DNA of 64,000 nt from Paracoccus methylovorus (GTDB lineage Bacteria > Pseudomonadota > Alphaproteobacteria > Rhodobacterales > Rhodobacteraceae): contig NZ_CP070368.1 of assembly GCF_016919705.1 (NCBI RefSeq), forward strand, positions 868,001 to 932,000, written 5' to 3'. The notes below the pieces were generated by a model, which was not told the DNA's origin, searched no databases, and saw only the letters and a program-made list of their open reading frames with translations. Made by a program: the position numbers and the translations under genes. Positions within the stretch are counted from its first letter, which is position 1; each line of letters opens with the position of its first letter. Shown here in pieces: positions 45,277 through 54,335 of the stretch.

Positions 45277-46968
45277 ATGGATGATTTCGCTTCTCCACTG
45301 GGGGCCGGAATTGATAACACGCAGCAGCCACGCGCATGGCGGGCACCGGAAGCGATGGTTACGCCGGACCCGGCCGAGCTCGTGGCCAAGGAAACGGCGG
45401 GCAGGGGCGGTGACGCCAGCAGTATCTATGGCGCCTGCAGCGTCGAGACCTATCGCGCCGCAGGTGCTCTGCATGCCGCCCACCGTGACGCAGGCGGGTT
45501 TCTGGATGCGGTCGACCGTTTCGCCGCGCCGGATTTCTGGCGCCGTGACGGGGCGGTGAAATCCTGGATCTATGATCGTCAGCCAGTGGAACATGCGCCG
45601 GGCCGCGACATGGATTCCGTGCGGGTGTTCTATCACGCCGGCCACGGCAGGATGGACGAGCGCGGGATCTTTCATCTGCCGATGGGCGCGCTTTGGAGCG
45701 GGACGGATGCCTGCCTGACCTCGGACCGGATGCGCCTTGGCTCGGGTGTGCTGCGCTATCTGTTCTGGTCCACCAGCCAGTCGCTGCGGGTCGGTCCGGG
45801 CTTCAGCCCGCCGCAAAGCTGGGCGCAGGCCAATCACGGTCTGCGGATGCTGTTCGGCTTTGACTCCATCTGCTGGGATTCCGGCCGTTATGGCGCAAAC
45901 TTCTGGCACCATTGGCAGATGGGAAAGTCTTTTTCGCAGGCGTGGCTGGATGGCGCCTGGGACATTTCGCATGACCAAAGCCCGGTCGCCTGCGCCTGCG
46001 CTTCGGACCGCGAGACGGCATTGAACATGCTTTTCGGCGAGCGAAGCTTTGGTGTGCAGCGCAGCAAGGCGCAATGCTGGGCATGGCGCTGGCACCAGCC
46101 TGCGCCGCTTTACCAGCGCGACCCGGCGTTGACCCAGCCCCCGGCCGAGTTCTCGGTCATTCGGCTGGTTCCGGTGTCCGAGGATCGTGCGCTGGCCAAT
46201 TCGGTGCTGTCGCGCCTGGGCTTGAACCCTGTCTTGGTCGGGGCCGATGCGCGGGGCGCGATTTCGGTCGACAAGGGGCCGGTCCGTTTTCGGCGCCAGC
46301 CCGACGGGCGGATTCTTCTGGAACTTGGCCCCGGCGCGCCGGGGCAGGCCCTGCAGGAGATGCCGCCGCGCCGCACGCTTGTCAGTCGCGCCCAGAGTGC
46401 GCTGCGGTGTCACGGGTTCCTGCCCCCCGGAACCGAGCTGGTTTTCGACCGCGTCTCGCTGGCCATGTCCGCGACGACCAGCCTGCACCGGCTGGATGAA
46501 CCGCCGGCCGAAAGCCTGGATGAGATCATCGTGCAGTTCCGGCAGGCGATCGACGGTATCCCGATGCTGACCTCGGATGCCGGCAGTCTCCGGCTGGCGA
46601 TGCGCCCGGATGGCACCGTTCTTCGCATCGAATCCACCCTGCGGCAGGTGGTCGAGCGCATGCCGGCCCGCGCCCATCGCCACGGTCTGCCCGACGATCC
46701 GCCGCCGCCGCTGCGTCCCGAAGGGCTGCCCGAGCCCGAGCCGCAGGCGATCACGCGGATGCTGGCACAACATTCGGCGCGGCTTATGCGCGATCTGGCG
46801 GCACGCGGTGCGGCGCCGCTCACCCTGCGCATCCTGCCGGACACGACGGAAATAGGATACGGAATCCGCAGCAATACGGCACGCCTGGTTGCCCGTCAGG
46901 GCATCGAGATCGAATGCGTGCGCGGCTTTCGCAAGCGTTACTGGATCCAGTCGGACCTGGGTGACTGA
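45277..46968 (+). CDS. Large uncharacterised protein with HxxHG motif (DUF6345-like)
   Basis: 563 residues from the ATG at 45277, chosen for the AAGGAG upstream. Residues about 113-270 look like the DUF6345 group: VRVFYHAGHG (His120, His123, Gly124), YLFWSTSQSLRVGPG near 161, GLRMLFGFDSICWDSGRYG with Cys199, and FWHHWQMGKSFSQAWLDGAW. A His-Gly followed by a later Cys after a hydrophobic strand recalls clan CD (caspase-like) peptidases, but this is inference and some active-site context differs. The C-terminal half (300-563) is a separate alpha/beta region without known motif. No signal peptide. A hairpin separates it from the pentapeptide gene. Confidence 0.6.
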   Translation: MDDFASPLGAGIDNTQQPRAWRAPEAMVTPDPAELVAKETAGRGGDASSIYGACSVETYRAAGALHAAHRDAGGFLDAVDRFAAPDFWRRDGAVKSWIYDRQPVEHAPGRDMDSVRVFYHAGHGRMDERGIFHLPMGALWSGTDACLTSDRMRLGSGVLRYLFWSTSQSLRVGPGFSPPQSWAQANHGLRMLFGFDSICWDSGRYGANFWHHWQMGKSFSQAWLDGAWDISHDQSPVACACASDRETALNMLFGERSFGVQRSKAQCWAWRWHQPAPLYQRDPALTQPPAEFSVIRLVPVSEDRALANSVLSRLGLNPVLVGADARGAISVDKGPVRFRRQPDGRILLELGPGAPGQALQEMPPRRTLVSRAQSALRCHGFLPPGTELVFDRVSLAMSATTSLHRLDEPPAESLDEIIVQFRQAIDGIPMLTSDAGSLRLAMRPDGTVLRIESTLRQVVERMPARAHRHGLPDDPPPPLRPEGLPEPEPQAITRMLAQHSARLMRDLAARGAAPLTLRILPDTTEIGYGIRSNTARLVARQGIEIECVRGFRKRYWIQSDLGD

Positions 46969-46978
46969 TGATCCGGTA

Positions 46979-47008
46979 GCCCGGAGGCGGAGGCAGCCGC
47001 CTTCGGGC
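46979..47008 (+). repeat. Strong intercistronic hairpin
   Basis: GCCCGGAGGCGG pairs with CCGCCTTCGGGC (12 pairs including one G-T) around a 6-base loop, 10 bases after the upstream stop and 47 bases before the next ATG. There is no T run, so it is more likely an mRNA-stability or partial-termination structure than a full terminator. Confidence 0.65.
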
Positions 47009-47055
47009 ACTTGATTACCGCAAAACGTCAAGGAGCATTGCCCGAGAGAGGTCGC

Positions 47056-47772
47056 ATGGCCGAATACACCCGAGCCCAGATCGTGCGGCGCATTGCGACG
47101 ACGGGTCACCTGCGTCTGGCCGGATCCGATCTGGCCGGGCTGGATCTGTCGGGTCTGACACTGGTCGAGGCCGATCTGTCTTATGCCGACCTGACCCGTG
47201 CCGACCTGACTGAGGCGCAACTGCCCGCCTCCAGCCTGTGGTCGGCGCGTGCGGCGGGTGCGCGGTTTCGCAATGCAAACCTTTCGGGCGCAAACCTTGG
47301 GCTGGCCGATCTTTCGGATGCCGATCTGCGTGGTGCGATTCTTGAGCGTGCCGATCTGACCGGGGCCCGGCTGGATCGGGCCGACCTGAGCGATGCGCGT
47401 CTGCGCGGGGCCTGGCTCGACACCATGCAAAGGGCGCTGGCAATGGGCGCGCCGCCCCTGCGCTATCCCGTCCGCAGGCCGCCGGTGACCCATATCCTGC
47501 GTGCGGGGCAGATCGTCGAACCGGTGACCTTGCGCTGTGGCGACCGGCTGGAGGTGCATCTGGACAGCTTGACCGAGGCGGCCGTGCGCCATCCCGATCT
47601 GGCCCGGGTCGAAGGCGCGCCCATCCTTGCCGGTCCCGAATTGCCGCAAGCCCTTGCCGGACCGCCTTTTGTGCTGACCTTCAGGGCAATCGCGCCCGGT
47701 CGGGGTCGGCTGGTGCTGAAGGCGGGCGCTGACGGTCCCTCAGTCGGGCTGGAGGTGCTGGTTTCGCCCTGA
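47056..47772 (+). CDS. Pentapeptide-repeat protein with C-terminal beta domain
   Basis: 238 residues from the ATG at 47056 (GAGAGAGG upstream). Residues about 21-121 are some 20 pentapeptide repeats of A(D/N)LxX type (ADLSYADLTRADLTEAQL; NANLSGANLGLADLSDADL), which fold into a right-handed quadrilateral helix. Residues 155-238 are a different, beta-rich domain (VTLRCGDRLEVHLDS ... FVLTFRAIAPGRGRLVLKA), whose pattern resembles chagasin/I42-type Ig-like domains. Role unknown; co-oriented with the 563-residue gene and convergent with the SARP gene 6 bp away. Confidence 0.8.
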   Translation: MAEYTRAQIVRRIATTGHLRLAGSDLAGLDLSGLTLVEADLSYADLTRADLTEAQLPASSLWSARAAGARFRNANLSGANLGLADLSDADLRGAILERADLTGARLDRADLSDARLRGAWLDTMQRALAMGAPPLRYPVRRPPVTHILRAGQIVEPVTLRCGDRLEVHLDSLTEAAVRHPDLARVEGAPILAGPELPQALAGPPFVLTFRAIAPGRGRLVLKAGADGPSVGLEVLVSP

Positions 47773-47778
47773 CGGCGT

Positions 47779-49365
47779 TCACAGGCCCGAGCGCGTGATC
47801 CCCATCAGATTTGCCATGCGCAACGGGCCGGCGGGGTAGTCCGGTGCTGCCATCAGTTCCAACGTGAAATCCGGCTCGATCCGCCGCAGATGGCGCAGGG
47901 CGTCGGCTGCCCCCACCACATCGCCCCGATGATAGCGCAGCGCGGCCAGAAAACGCAGCGAAGGTCGGTTGTCCGGGGCAAAGGCAAAAGCGGCAGCGGC
48001 GGAATTCTCGGCATCGCCAAAGCGGTTCAGGCGCAACTGCACCACCGCGCGCCGCATCAGCCAGGCCGCTTGCCCCAACTCGGCCAAGGCGCCGTGGGTG
48101 CTGCGTTCGGTCGCCTCCAGCGCCTCGAGGTTGCGGCCTACGTCGGTCAGGGCCTGCGACAGCGCGTGGCACGCCAGCTCATTGTCTGGGTCGTTGCGGC
48201 AGGCGGCCTGCGCCAGTTCCAGCGCCCCCACCGCATCCCTTTGCCACGACGCCGAAAGCGAGGCCACGGCCAGCACGGAAGGGTTGTCGGGGGCCAGTTC
48301 GCGGGCCTGCTGGGCAAAGGCTTCGGCCTCGTCCGAACAACGCGCCGGATCCTCGGTCAGCCGCTCGCTGACCAGTGTGTGGCGCAGATAGGATCGCAGC
48401 GCCAGCGCGACCCCGCTCTGCCGCTCGTGCGGCAGCGATGCAAGGAACCGATCGGCCGATTCCAGACGGTCGCGAGAATAGCTGAACACGTCCCAGACCG
48501 GAAAGGTCAGCCCCAGCGCCGGAGGGGCGGTCCGTCGCGCCCGGTCCAGCAGCGCCACGGCGATCTGTGCCACCGCATGGCGCATGGTTGCGGTTTCATC
48601 GGCGCCGCGAATGGTAAATCGTCGCGTCCAGCCGCGCGCGCCCGTAGCAATGTCGCGCATCACCACCATCAACGAGCAATCCGGTCCCGAGGAATAGCAG
48701 ATCGCATCGATCTGCGTACCGGTCTGCGAGCCCCGTGCGACGATCCGGTCGGCCAGGGTTGCCGGAATCATCTCGCAGGCGCGGGCGGCGGCTTCGTTCA
48801 CGATCATCTCGCCGATCACCTTGGTGCGGCTGTCGCTGCTTACGATTGGCTGCAAGGTCACCACATGATCCGATAGTGCCGGGTCGCCGGCACACCACGC
48901 GGGCGCAACGGGCGTCAAGGACCGCTGCAGGACGCTGGGACCGTCGCTGTCCGGGGTCAGCCGCAGGCGCATGTCGCGCAGCCATGTCTCGAACTCGGGG
49001 TCGGGGATGTCGATATCGGCGGCGAATTCGATAGGCGCGCCGCCGGCATCATAGACCGGCGTCAGGTCGATGCGCAGCTGTTCGGAATCCAGCCCGACCC
49101 AGCCCACACCGGTCTGCAGGATGCCCTTGTAGGCGCCCAGGGCGCAGCGTAATTCGCGCAGCATCTGACGCAGGCTGTCCGAACCGCGCTGCCGGCCCCG
49201 CTCGCTCCACAGCAGGTCTTGCAGCCGGGCACGGCTTAGCCGCAGGTCCGGCGCTGTCCCCAGCAAGGCCAGTGCGCCACGGGCCTTCTGGCTGCGAGGG
49301 GTCAGGTCTGTTCCGTCGGCGCCGTGCAAGCGCACGGATCCCATCAGACTCAGCGTGGCAGGCAT
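47779..49365 (-). CDS. SARP/BTAD-type regulator with TPR region
   Basis: 528 residues. Residues 1-75 are an OmpR-like winged helix of the SARP kind (LSLMGSVRLHGADGTDLTPR, ARGALALLGTAP, RLQDLLWSERGRQRGSDSLR) and the following helices fit a BTAD domain. The C-terminal part (about 340-510) is tetratricopeptide-like (QQARELAPDNPSVLAVASLS, LAQAACRNDPDNELACHALS, AAAAFAFAPDNRPSLRFLAA). Such proteins are known as transcription factors or signalling scaffolds. No nucleotide-binding motif is present. It probably controls the two convergent neighbours; this is inference. Confidence 0.8.
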   Translation of the reverse strand: MPATLSLMGSVRLHGADGTDLTPRSQKARGALALLGTAPDLRLSRARLQDLLWSERGRQRGSDSLRQMLRELRCALGAYKGILQTGVGWVGLDSEQLRIDLTPVYDAGGAPIEFAADIDIPDPEFETWLRDMRLRLTPDSDGPSVLQRSLTPVAPAWCAGDPALSDHVVTLQPIVSSDSRTKVIGEMIVNEAAARACEMIPATLADRIVARGSQTGTQIDAICYSSGPDCSLMVVMRDIATGARGWTRRFTIRGADETATMRHAVAQIAVALLDRARRTAPPALGLTFPVWDVFSYSRDRLESADRFLASLPHERQSGVALALRSYLRHTLVSERLTEDPARCSDEAEAFAQQARELAPDNPSVLAVASLSASWQRDAVGALELAQAACRNDPDNELACHALSQALTDVGRNLEALEATERSTHGALAELGQAAWLMRRAVVQLRLNRFGDAENSAAAAFAFAPDNRPSLRFLAALRYHRGDVVGAADALRHLRRIEPDFTLELMAAPDYPAGPLRMANLMGITRSGL

Positions 49366-49553
49366 TTGATTCGCCGCATGGCTTCGTTATGGTTGCATTT
49401 CGATCTTATGACGTCATGGTGCAGGCGAACAACAGCCACCGCACAGGATCAAAGAATGGGGCAGGCGGGGAATCCGCGCCCGGTTGCAGCGGATACATTG
49501 CCTGCGCATCGTAGCTGCGCTATCGGGACGTCAAAGCAAAGGGGATCCCGAAG

Positions 49554-50600
49554 ATGACCGAGCGCAAGAGCGGCCTGTCCTATGCCGAGGCCGGAGTGGA
49601 TATCGACGCGGGCAATGCGCTGGTCGAGCGGATCAAGCCGGCCGCCGCCGCCACCCGACGCCCGGGCGTCATGGAGGGCTTGGGCGGTTTCGGCGCGCTC
49701 TTCGATCCGCGCGCGGCGGGCTATCAGGACCCGGTTCTGGTTGCCGCCACCGATGGCGTGGGCACCAAACTGCGCATCGGCATCGACACCGGCGAACTCG
49801 ACGGGCTTGGCATCGACCTGGTGGCCATGTGCGTGAACGATTTGGTGTGCCAAGGCGCCGAGCCGCTGTTCTTTCTGGACTATTTCGCCACCGGCAAGCT
49901 TTCGGTCGATGAGGCCGCCCGCGTCATCAACGGCATTGCCGAGGGATGCCGTCGTTCCGGCTGTGCGCTGATCGGCGGCGAGACGGCCGAGATGCCGGGC
50001 ATGTATGCGCGCGGCGATTTCGACCTCGCAGGCTTCGCCGTGGGCGCGATGGAGCGTGGCACGGCTCTGCCCGCTGGGGTCGCGGATGGTGATGTGCTTT
50101 TGGGCCTTGCCTCGGACGGCGTGCATTCCAACGGCTTCTCGCTGGTGCGCAAGGTGGCTGAACATGCCGGGCTCGACTGGAATTCGCCTGCACCCTTCGG
50201 CACCGGCACATTGGGCCAGGCGCTGCTGGTGCCCACCCGGCTTTATGTGCGCCCGCTGCTGGCGGCGATCCGCGCGGGCGGCGTGCATGCGGCGGCGCAT
50301 ATCACCGGCGGCGGCATTACCGAAAACCTGCCGCGCGTCCTGCCCCAAGGGCTTGGGGCGCAGGTCGATCTGGACAGTTTCAGCCTGCCGCCGGTCTTCG
50401 ACTGGCTGGCCGGGGCCGGCGATATCGCCGATGCCGAGATGCTCAAGACCTTCAACTGCGGTATCGGCATGATCCTTGCCGTTGATGCAGCACACGCCGC
50501 CGATCTGGAGGCGCTGCTCAAGGCGCAGGGCGAAACGGTGATCCGGCTGGGGCAGGTCAACCCCGGCGCCGGCGTGCGCTACAGCGGCCGGCTGCGGTGA
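49554..50600 (+). CDS. purM: Phosphoribosylformylglycinamidine cyclo-ligase (AIR synthetase)
   Basis: 348 residues, normal length. It starts [20 protein letters not shown], has [20 protein letters not shown] (ATP binding), [20 protein letters not shown] and [13 protein letters not shown], all PurM hallmarks. It makes aminoimidazole ribotide from FGAM with ATP in purine synthesis. GGGGATCCCGAAG precedes the ATG. It overlaps purN by four bases; the gap from 49366 holds the divergent promoters of purM and the SARP gene. Confidence 0.97.
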   Translation: MTERKSGLSYAEAGVDIDAGNALVERIKPAAAATRRPGVMEGLGGFGALFDPRAAGYQDPVLVAATDGVGTKLRIGIDTGELDGLGIDLVAMCVNDLVCQGAEPLFFLDYFATGKLSVDEAARVINGIAEGCRRSGCALIGGETAEMPGMYARGDFDLAGFAVGAMERGTALPAGVADGDVLLGLASDGVHSNGFSLVRKVAEHAGLDWNSPAPFGTGTLGQALLVPTRLYVRPLLAAIRAGGVHAAAHITGGGITENLPRVLPQGLGAQVDLDSFSLPPVFDWLAGAGDIADAEMLKTFNCGIGMILAVDAAHAADLEALLKAQGETVIRLGQVNPGAGVRYSGRLR

Positions 50601-51193
50601 AACGCGTCGCCATCCTGATCTCGGGCGGCGGCTCGAACATGGTCAAGCTGGTCGAATCAATGGCGGGCACCCATCCCGCGCGACCGGTGATCGTCGGCTC
50701 AAACGATCCGCAGGCCACGGGTCTTGCCCGCGCTGCGGCCATGGATGTGCCGACGTTTGCCGTCGATCACCGCGCCTTCAAAGGCGACCGCGCCGCTTTC
50801 GAGGCGGCCCTGCTCGAACCCCTGCTGGCTGCGCAACCCGACATCCTCTGCCTCGCCGGGTTCATGCGCATCCTGACCCCGGATTTCGTTCAGCGGTTCG
50901 ACGGGCGGATGCTGAACATCCATCCCTCGCTTCTACCGAAATATCCCGGGCTGCATACGCATCAGCGCGCCATCGAGGCCGGCGATGCCGAGGCGGGGGC
51001 GACGGTGCATCTGGTCACGCCGGAACTCGACGCGGGTCCGATTCTTGGTCAGGCGCGAGTCCCGGTCCTGCCCGGCGATACGGCCGAAACCCTGGCCGCC
51101 CGCGTGTTGATCCAGGAGCACCGGCTCTATCCGCAGGTGCTGTACCGCTTCGCGCAGGGCGACCAGCGGCCGATCACCCTCACCGCAGCCTGA
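50597..51193 (+). CDS. purN: Phosphoribosylglycinamide formyltransferase
   Basis: 198 residues. [20 protein letters not shown] at the start, [15 protein letters not shown], and the active-site block [20 protein letters not shown] with catalytic Asn/His, then the Asp of [12 protein letters not shown]. It transfers formyl from 10-formyl-THF to GAR. Co-transcribed with purM and followed by a repeat-type terminator. Confidence 0.96.
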   Translation: MKRVAILISGGGSNMVKLVESMAGTHPARPVIVGSNDPQATGLARAAAMDVPTFAVDHRAFKGDRAAFEAALLEPLLAAQPDILCLAGFMRILTPDFVQRFDGRMLNIHPSLLPKYPGLHTHQRAIEAGDAEAGATVHLVTPELDAGPILGQARVPVLPGDTAETLAARVLIQEHRLYPQVLYRFAQGDQRPITLTAA

Positions 51194-51205
51194 ACCGGGC
51201 AAGCC

Positions 51206-51251
51206 CTTCTTCGTTGCCCAAATACCCTGGGGGTGCGGGGGCAAAGCCCCC
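51206..51251. terminator. Rhodobacterales-type repeat, copy B, acting as terminator
   Basis: The complement of the block in copy A is at 51206-51233 (CTTCTTCGTTGCCCAAATAC then CCTGGGGG), followed by a perfect GGGGGC-AAA-GCCCCC hairpin (51237-51251). It sits between the convergent ends of purN (51193) and livM (51269), where a two-way terminator is expected. Confidence 0.7.
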
Positions 51252-51268
51252 GTTCTTTCGACGCTCCG

Positions 51269-52609
51269 CTATTTCTCCGGCACCAGCCCGCGCGGCGCAA
51301 AGCGCAGCATCAATAGCAGCACCAATCCCAACGCGATAAAGCGCATATGCGGCGCGCTGCCCAGCAGATGGTCGCGCAGTGCACCCTCGGGGATGGGGCC
51401 GGTGACAAGGCGCATGAACTCGGGCCCCCAGACTTCGGCCTTGATCCACAGGAACCAGATCAGGATCGCACCCAGCGCTGCCCCCCAATTGTTGCCCGAA
51501 CCGCCGACGATCACCATGACCCAGATGAGAAAGGTATAACGCAAGGGGTTAAAGCTGTTTGGCGACAAAAGCCCGTCCAAGGTGACCATCATTGCGCCGG
51601 CAAGGCCGATCACCCCGCTGCCGATGACGAAGATCTGCAAATGCCGGCGGGTCACGTTCTTGCCCATGGCCTCGGCGGCGGTTTCGTTGTCGCGGATGGC
51701 GCGCATCATCCGCCCCCATGGGGATTTCAGCGCCAGCTCCGCAAGCAGGATCAGAGCCAACAATACTGCGCCGAACAGGCCGGCATAAAGCAGCTTGACC
51801 CAGATGCCCGAGGCCAAGGCCGGGCTTAGCCCCCATTCCGCCGCCCGGGCGACGAAATCGGGATTACCCTGCAAATCTAGTTCATAGGGCACCGGGCGAG
51901 GGATACCGGAAAAGTTCTTGACCCCGCGCGACAACCATTCCTCGTTGCGCATGATGGCGACGATGATCTCGCCGATGCCCAGCGTGGCGATGGCCAGATA
52001 ATCCGACCGCAGCCCCAGCGCCACCTTGCCGACGCCCCATGCCGCGGCCGCGGCAAACAATGCGCCGACCGGCCAGGACAGCAGCACGGGCCAGCCCAGC
52101 CCGCCGATATTGCCGGCGGCGGCAGAGTTGTTCGCCTCGATCGCCATCACCGCCGGATCGAACAGCCAGCGGTAAAGCACGAAACCCAGCACCAGCACGG
52201 CGATCAGCGCCGGCACCCGCAAAAGCCCCGACATCCGCTTCCAAACCTGTGCCGCCAGTGCCAATGTACCCAGCCCGACCGCCAGCGCCAGAAGGACGCG
52301 CGGCCCGCCTGCTTCCCAAGCCCCTTGCACCGGGGCCGTCGAAACCAGCACCGGCGCAAGACCGCCGAGCGCCAGAAAGCCCACGACACCGGCGTTGAAG
52401 AGCCCCGCGTAGCCCCATTGCATGTTCACACCCAGCGCCATGACGGCCGAGATCAGCCCCATGTTCAGAATGGCCAGCGCGGTGTTCCAACTGCCCGAAA
52501 ACAGCGCATTGCGGAAACTGCCCTCGGCCACGAATAGCGCGACAAGGATCAGAAACAGGATCGGCGCGCGCCAGGCGCTGACGGCATCGGCTTGACGTGT
52601 GTTCGACAT
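51269..52609 (-). CDS. livM: Branched-chain amino-acid type ABC permease LivM
   Basis: 446 residues with about ten membrane helices. MGLISAVMALGVNMQWGYAGLF and NAGVVGFLALGG are the LivM start of domain; RSDYLAIATLGIGEIIVAIM and SPWGRMMRAIRDNETAAEAM are the cytoplasmic loop that contacts the ATPases. It is longer than typical LivM because of extra helices near 90-170. It works with LivH. Last in the cluster livK-G-F-H-M. Confidence 0.92.
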   Translation of the reverse strand: MSNTRQADAVSAWRAPILFLILVALFVAEGSFRNALFSGSWNTALAILNMGLISAVMALGVNMQWGYAGLFNAGVVGFLALGGLAPVLVSTAPVQGAWEAGGPRVLLALAVGLGTLALAAQVWKRMSGLLRVPALIAVLVLGFVLYRWLFDPAVMAIEANNSAAAGNIGGLGWPVLLSWPVGALFAAAAAWGVGKVALGLRSDYLAIATLGIGEIIVAIMRNEEWLSRGVKNFSGIPRPVPYELDLQGNPDFVARAAEWGLSPALASGIWVKLLYAGLFGAVLLALILLAELALKSPWGRMMRAIRDNETAAEAMGKNVTRRHLQIFVIGSGVIGLAGAMMVTLDGLLSPNSFNPLRYTFLIWVMVIVGGSGNNWGAALGAILIWFLWIKAEVWGPEFMRLVTGPIPEGALRDHLLGSAPHMRFIALGLVLLLMLRFAPRGLVPEK

Positions 52610-52620
52610 GAAAAGCCCCC

Positions 52621-53622
52621 TCAGACGGATTTGCCGCGGAACAGGCCGGTCGGCCGGAACAGCAGGACCACGATCAGGATTACGAAGCTGACCGCGAATT
52701 TGTATTCGGTGGACAGCAGTTGCAGCAGCCCATCAGGCTGAAAGCCCAGATAGGTTGCGATCTTGCGCCAGGGATAGGTGACCGCGACCTCCGAAAAGGC
52801 CACGATAAAGCCGCCTGCGACCGCGCCCAGCGGATTGCCGAGCCCTCCAACGATCGCCGCGGCAAAGATCGGCAGCAGGATCTGGAAATAGTTGAAGACC
52901 TTGAATGACTTGTCCAGCCCGTAAAGCGTTCCCGCCGTGACTGCCAACGCCGTGGCGATGATCCAGGTCAGGCGTACCACCCGTTCGGGGTCGATGCCCG
53001 AAAGCAACGCCAGATCCTCGTTGTCGGAATAGGCACGCATCGCCTTGCCCGCGCGCGAGCGGTTCAGAAAGCGGAACAGGGCCCAGCAGGCCAGCGCCGT
53101 CACGACCAGCGTCAGCACCTGGCTGACGCGCAACGACAGCCCTTCGGAAAGGCCGGTCCAGGCGCGGAACTGTTGCACGGTGATCACGAAGCGTGCGCCG
53201 TCGTCAAAGCGTATTTCATCGACGCCGATTATCAGCCGGGTCAGCCCGTTCATGATGAACATGACCCCGACCGAGGCCATGACCAGAATGATCGGAGCCG
53301 AGCGTTTGCTGCGATAAAAGCGATAGACCGCGCGGTCCGTGCCCAGCGTGAACAACGCCGTAACCGCGATGCCAAAGGGCAGGGCAAGCAGGGCGGTCGG
53401 CAACGGGCCAAGGCTGATGCCGATGGCTTGCAGCCCCCAGGTGATCAGAATGACCATCGCGGCGCCAAAGGCCATGGTGTCGCCATGGGCAAAGTTGGAA
53501 AAGCGCAGGATGCCATAGATCAGCGTCACCCCCAGCGCACCCAGCGCCAGTTGTGCGCCATAGGAGGCCGCGGGGATCACCACGAAGTTGAGGATCGCCA
53601 CAAGGGCGTTCAGGACGTCCAT
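52621..53622 (-). CDS. livH: Branched-chain amino-acid type ABC permease LivH
   Basis: 333 residues. QLALGALGVTLIYGILRFSN and FAHGDTMAFGA form the LivH signature near 25-55; AGKAMRAYSDNEDLALLSGI is the EAA-like loop, and FAAAIVGGLGNPLGAVAGGF the late motif. Inner membrane partner of LivM. The start is 2 bp from the livF stop, so it is co-translated with the ATPases. Confidence 0.93.
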   Translation of the reverse strand: MDVLNALVAILNFVVIPAASYGAQLALGALGVTLIYGILRFSNFAHGDTMAFGAAMVILITWGLQAIGISLGPLPTALLALPFGIAVTALFTLGTDRAVYRFYRSKRSAPIILVMASVGVMFIMNGLTRLIIGVDEIRFDDGARFVITVQQFRAWTGLSEGLSLRVSQVLTLVVTALACWALFRFLNRSRAGKAMRAYSDNEDLALLSGIDPERVVRLTWIIATALAVTAGTLYGLDKSFKVFNYFQILLPIFAAAIVGGLGNPLGAVAGGFIVAFSEVAVTYPWRKIATYLGFQPDGLLQLLSTEYKFAVSFVILIVVLLFRPTGLFRGKSV

Positions 53623-53624
53623 CT

Positions 53625-54335
53625 TCAGCCCCCCAGAAATGTGCGGCGGACCTCGGGGTCGGCGAGCAGCGCCTGTCCGGTGTCGGTGTAACGGTTGGCG
53701 CCTTGCACAAGCACATAGCCGATGTCGGCGATCTCCAGCGCCTGCCGGGCGTTCTGCTCGACCATCAGGATCGAAATACCGGTGCGGGCGACTTCGATGA
53801 TACGGTCGAAGAGTTCATCCATGACGATGGGGCTGACGCCGGCGGTGGGCTCGTCCAACATCAAAAGGCTGGGTTTGGTCATCAGCGCGCGGCCGACCGC
53901 CACCTGCTGACGCTGCCCGCCCGACAGTTCGCCCGCGTATTGCTTGCGCTTGTCGGCCACGGCCGGGAACAGGTCATAGACTTGCGCCATGGTGTCGCGG
54001 AAATCGTCCTCGCGAATATAAGCGCCCATTTCCAGATTTTCCTCGACCGTCATGGTCGGGAAGATGTTGTGGGTCTGCGGCACGAAGCCCATGCCCTTGC
54101 GCACCCGTTCTTGCGGGGTCAGGTGGGTGATGTCCTCGCCCGCCAGCGTGACCTTGCCTTCGCGCAGGTTCAGCATGCCGAAGACGGCCTTCATCGCGGT
54201 CGATTTTCCGGCGCCGTTGGGGCCGACGATGACGGCGATCTGGCCGCCGTCGACCGTCAGGGTGCAGTTGTTCAGAATGTCGGCCTTGCCATAGCCACCG
54301 CGCATGGCGGTGGCGGAAAGATAGGGCTCTGCCAT
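53625..54335 (-). CDS. livF: Branched-chain amino-acid type ABC ATPase LivF
   Basis: 236 residues from the ATG at 54335, which shares one base with the livG stop. Walker A GPNGAGKST near 37, LSGGQRQQVAVGRALM near 138, Walker B LLMLDEPTAGVSP near 158 and the H-loop ILMVEQNARQAL, all typical of LivF. The open frame upstream to 54566 lies inside livG and is not used. Confidence 0.94.
   Translation of the reverse strand: MAEPYLSATAMRGGYGKADILNNCTLTVDGGQIAVIVGPNGAGKSTAMKAVFGMLNLREGKVTLAGEDITHLTPQERVRKGMGFVPQTHNIFPTMTVEENLEMGAYIREDDFRDTMAQVYDLFPAVADKRKQYAGELSGGQRQQVAVGRALMTKPSLLMLDEPTAGVSPIVMDELFDRIIEVARTGISILMVEQNARQALEIADIGYVLVQGANRYTDTGQALLADPEVRRTFLGG

Noticed and set aside
45211..47649. An 812-residue open frame on the minus strand
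   Set aside because: It is the antisense shadow of two genes with good ribosome-binding sites and family features on the plus strand; its composition (Arg, Gln, His, Gly, Pro) is typical of shadows in GC-rich DNA.
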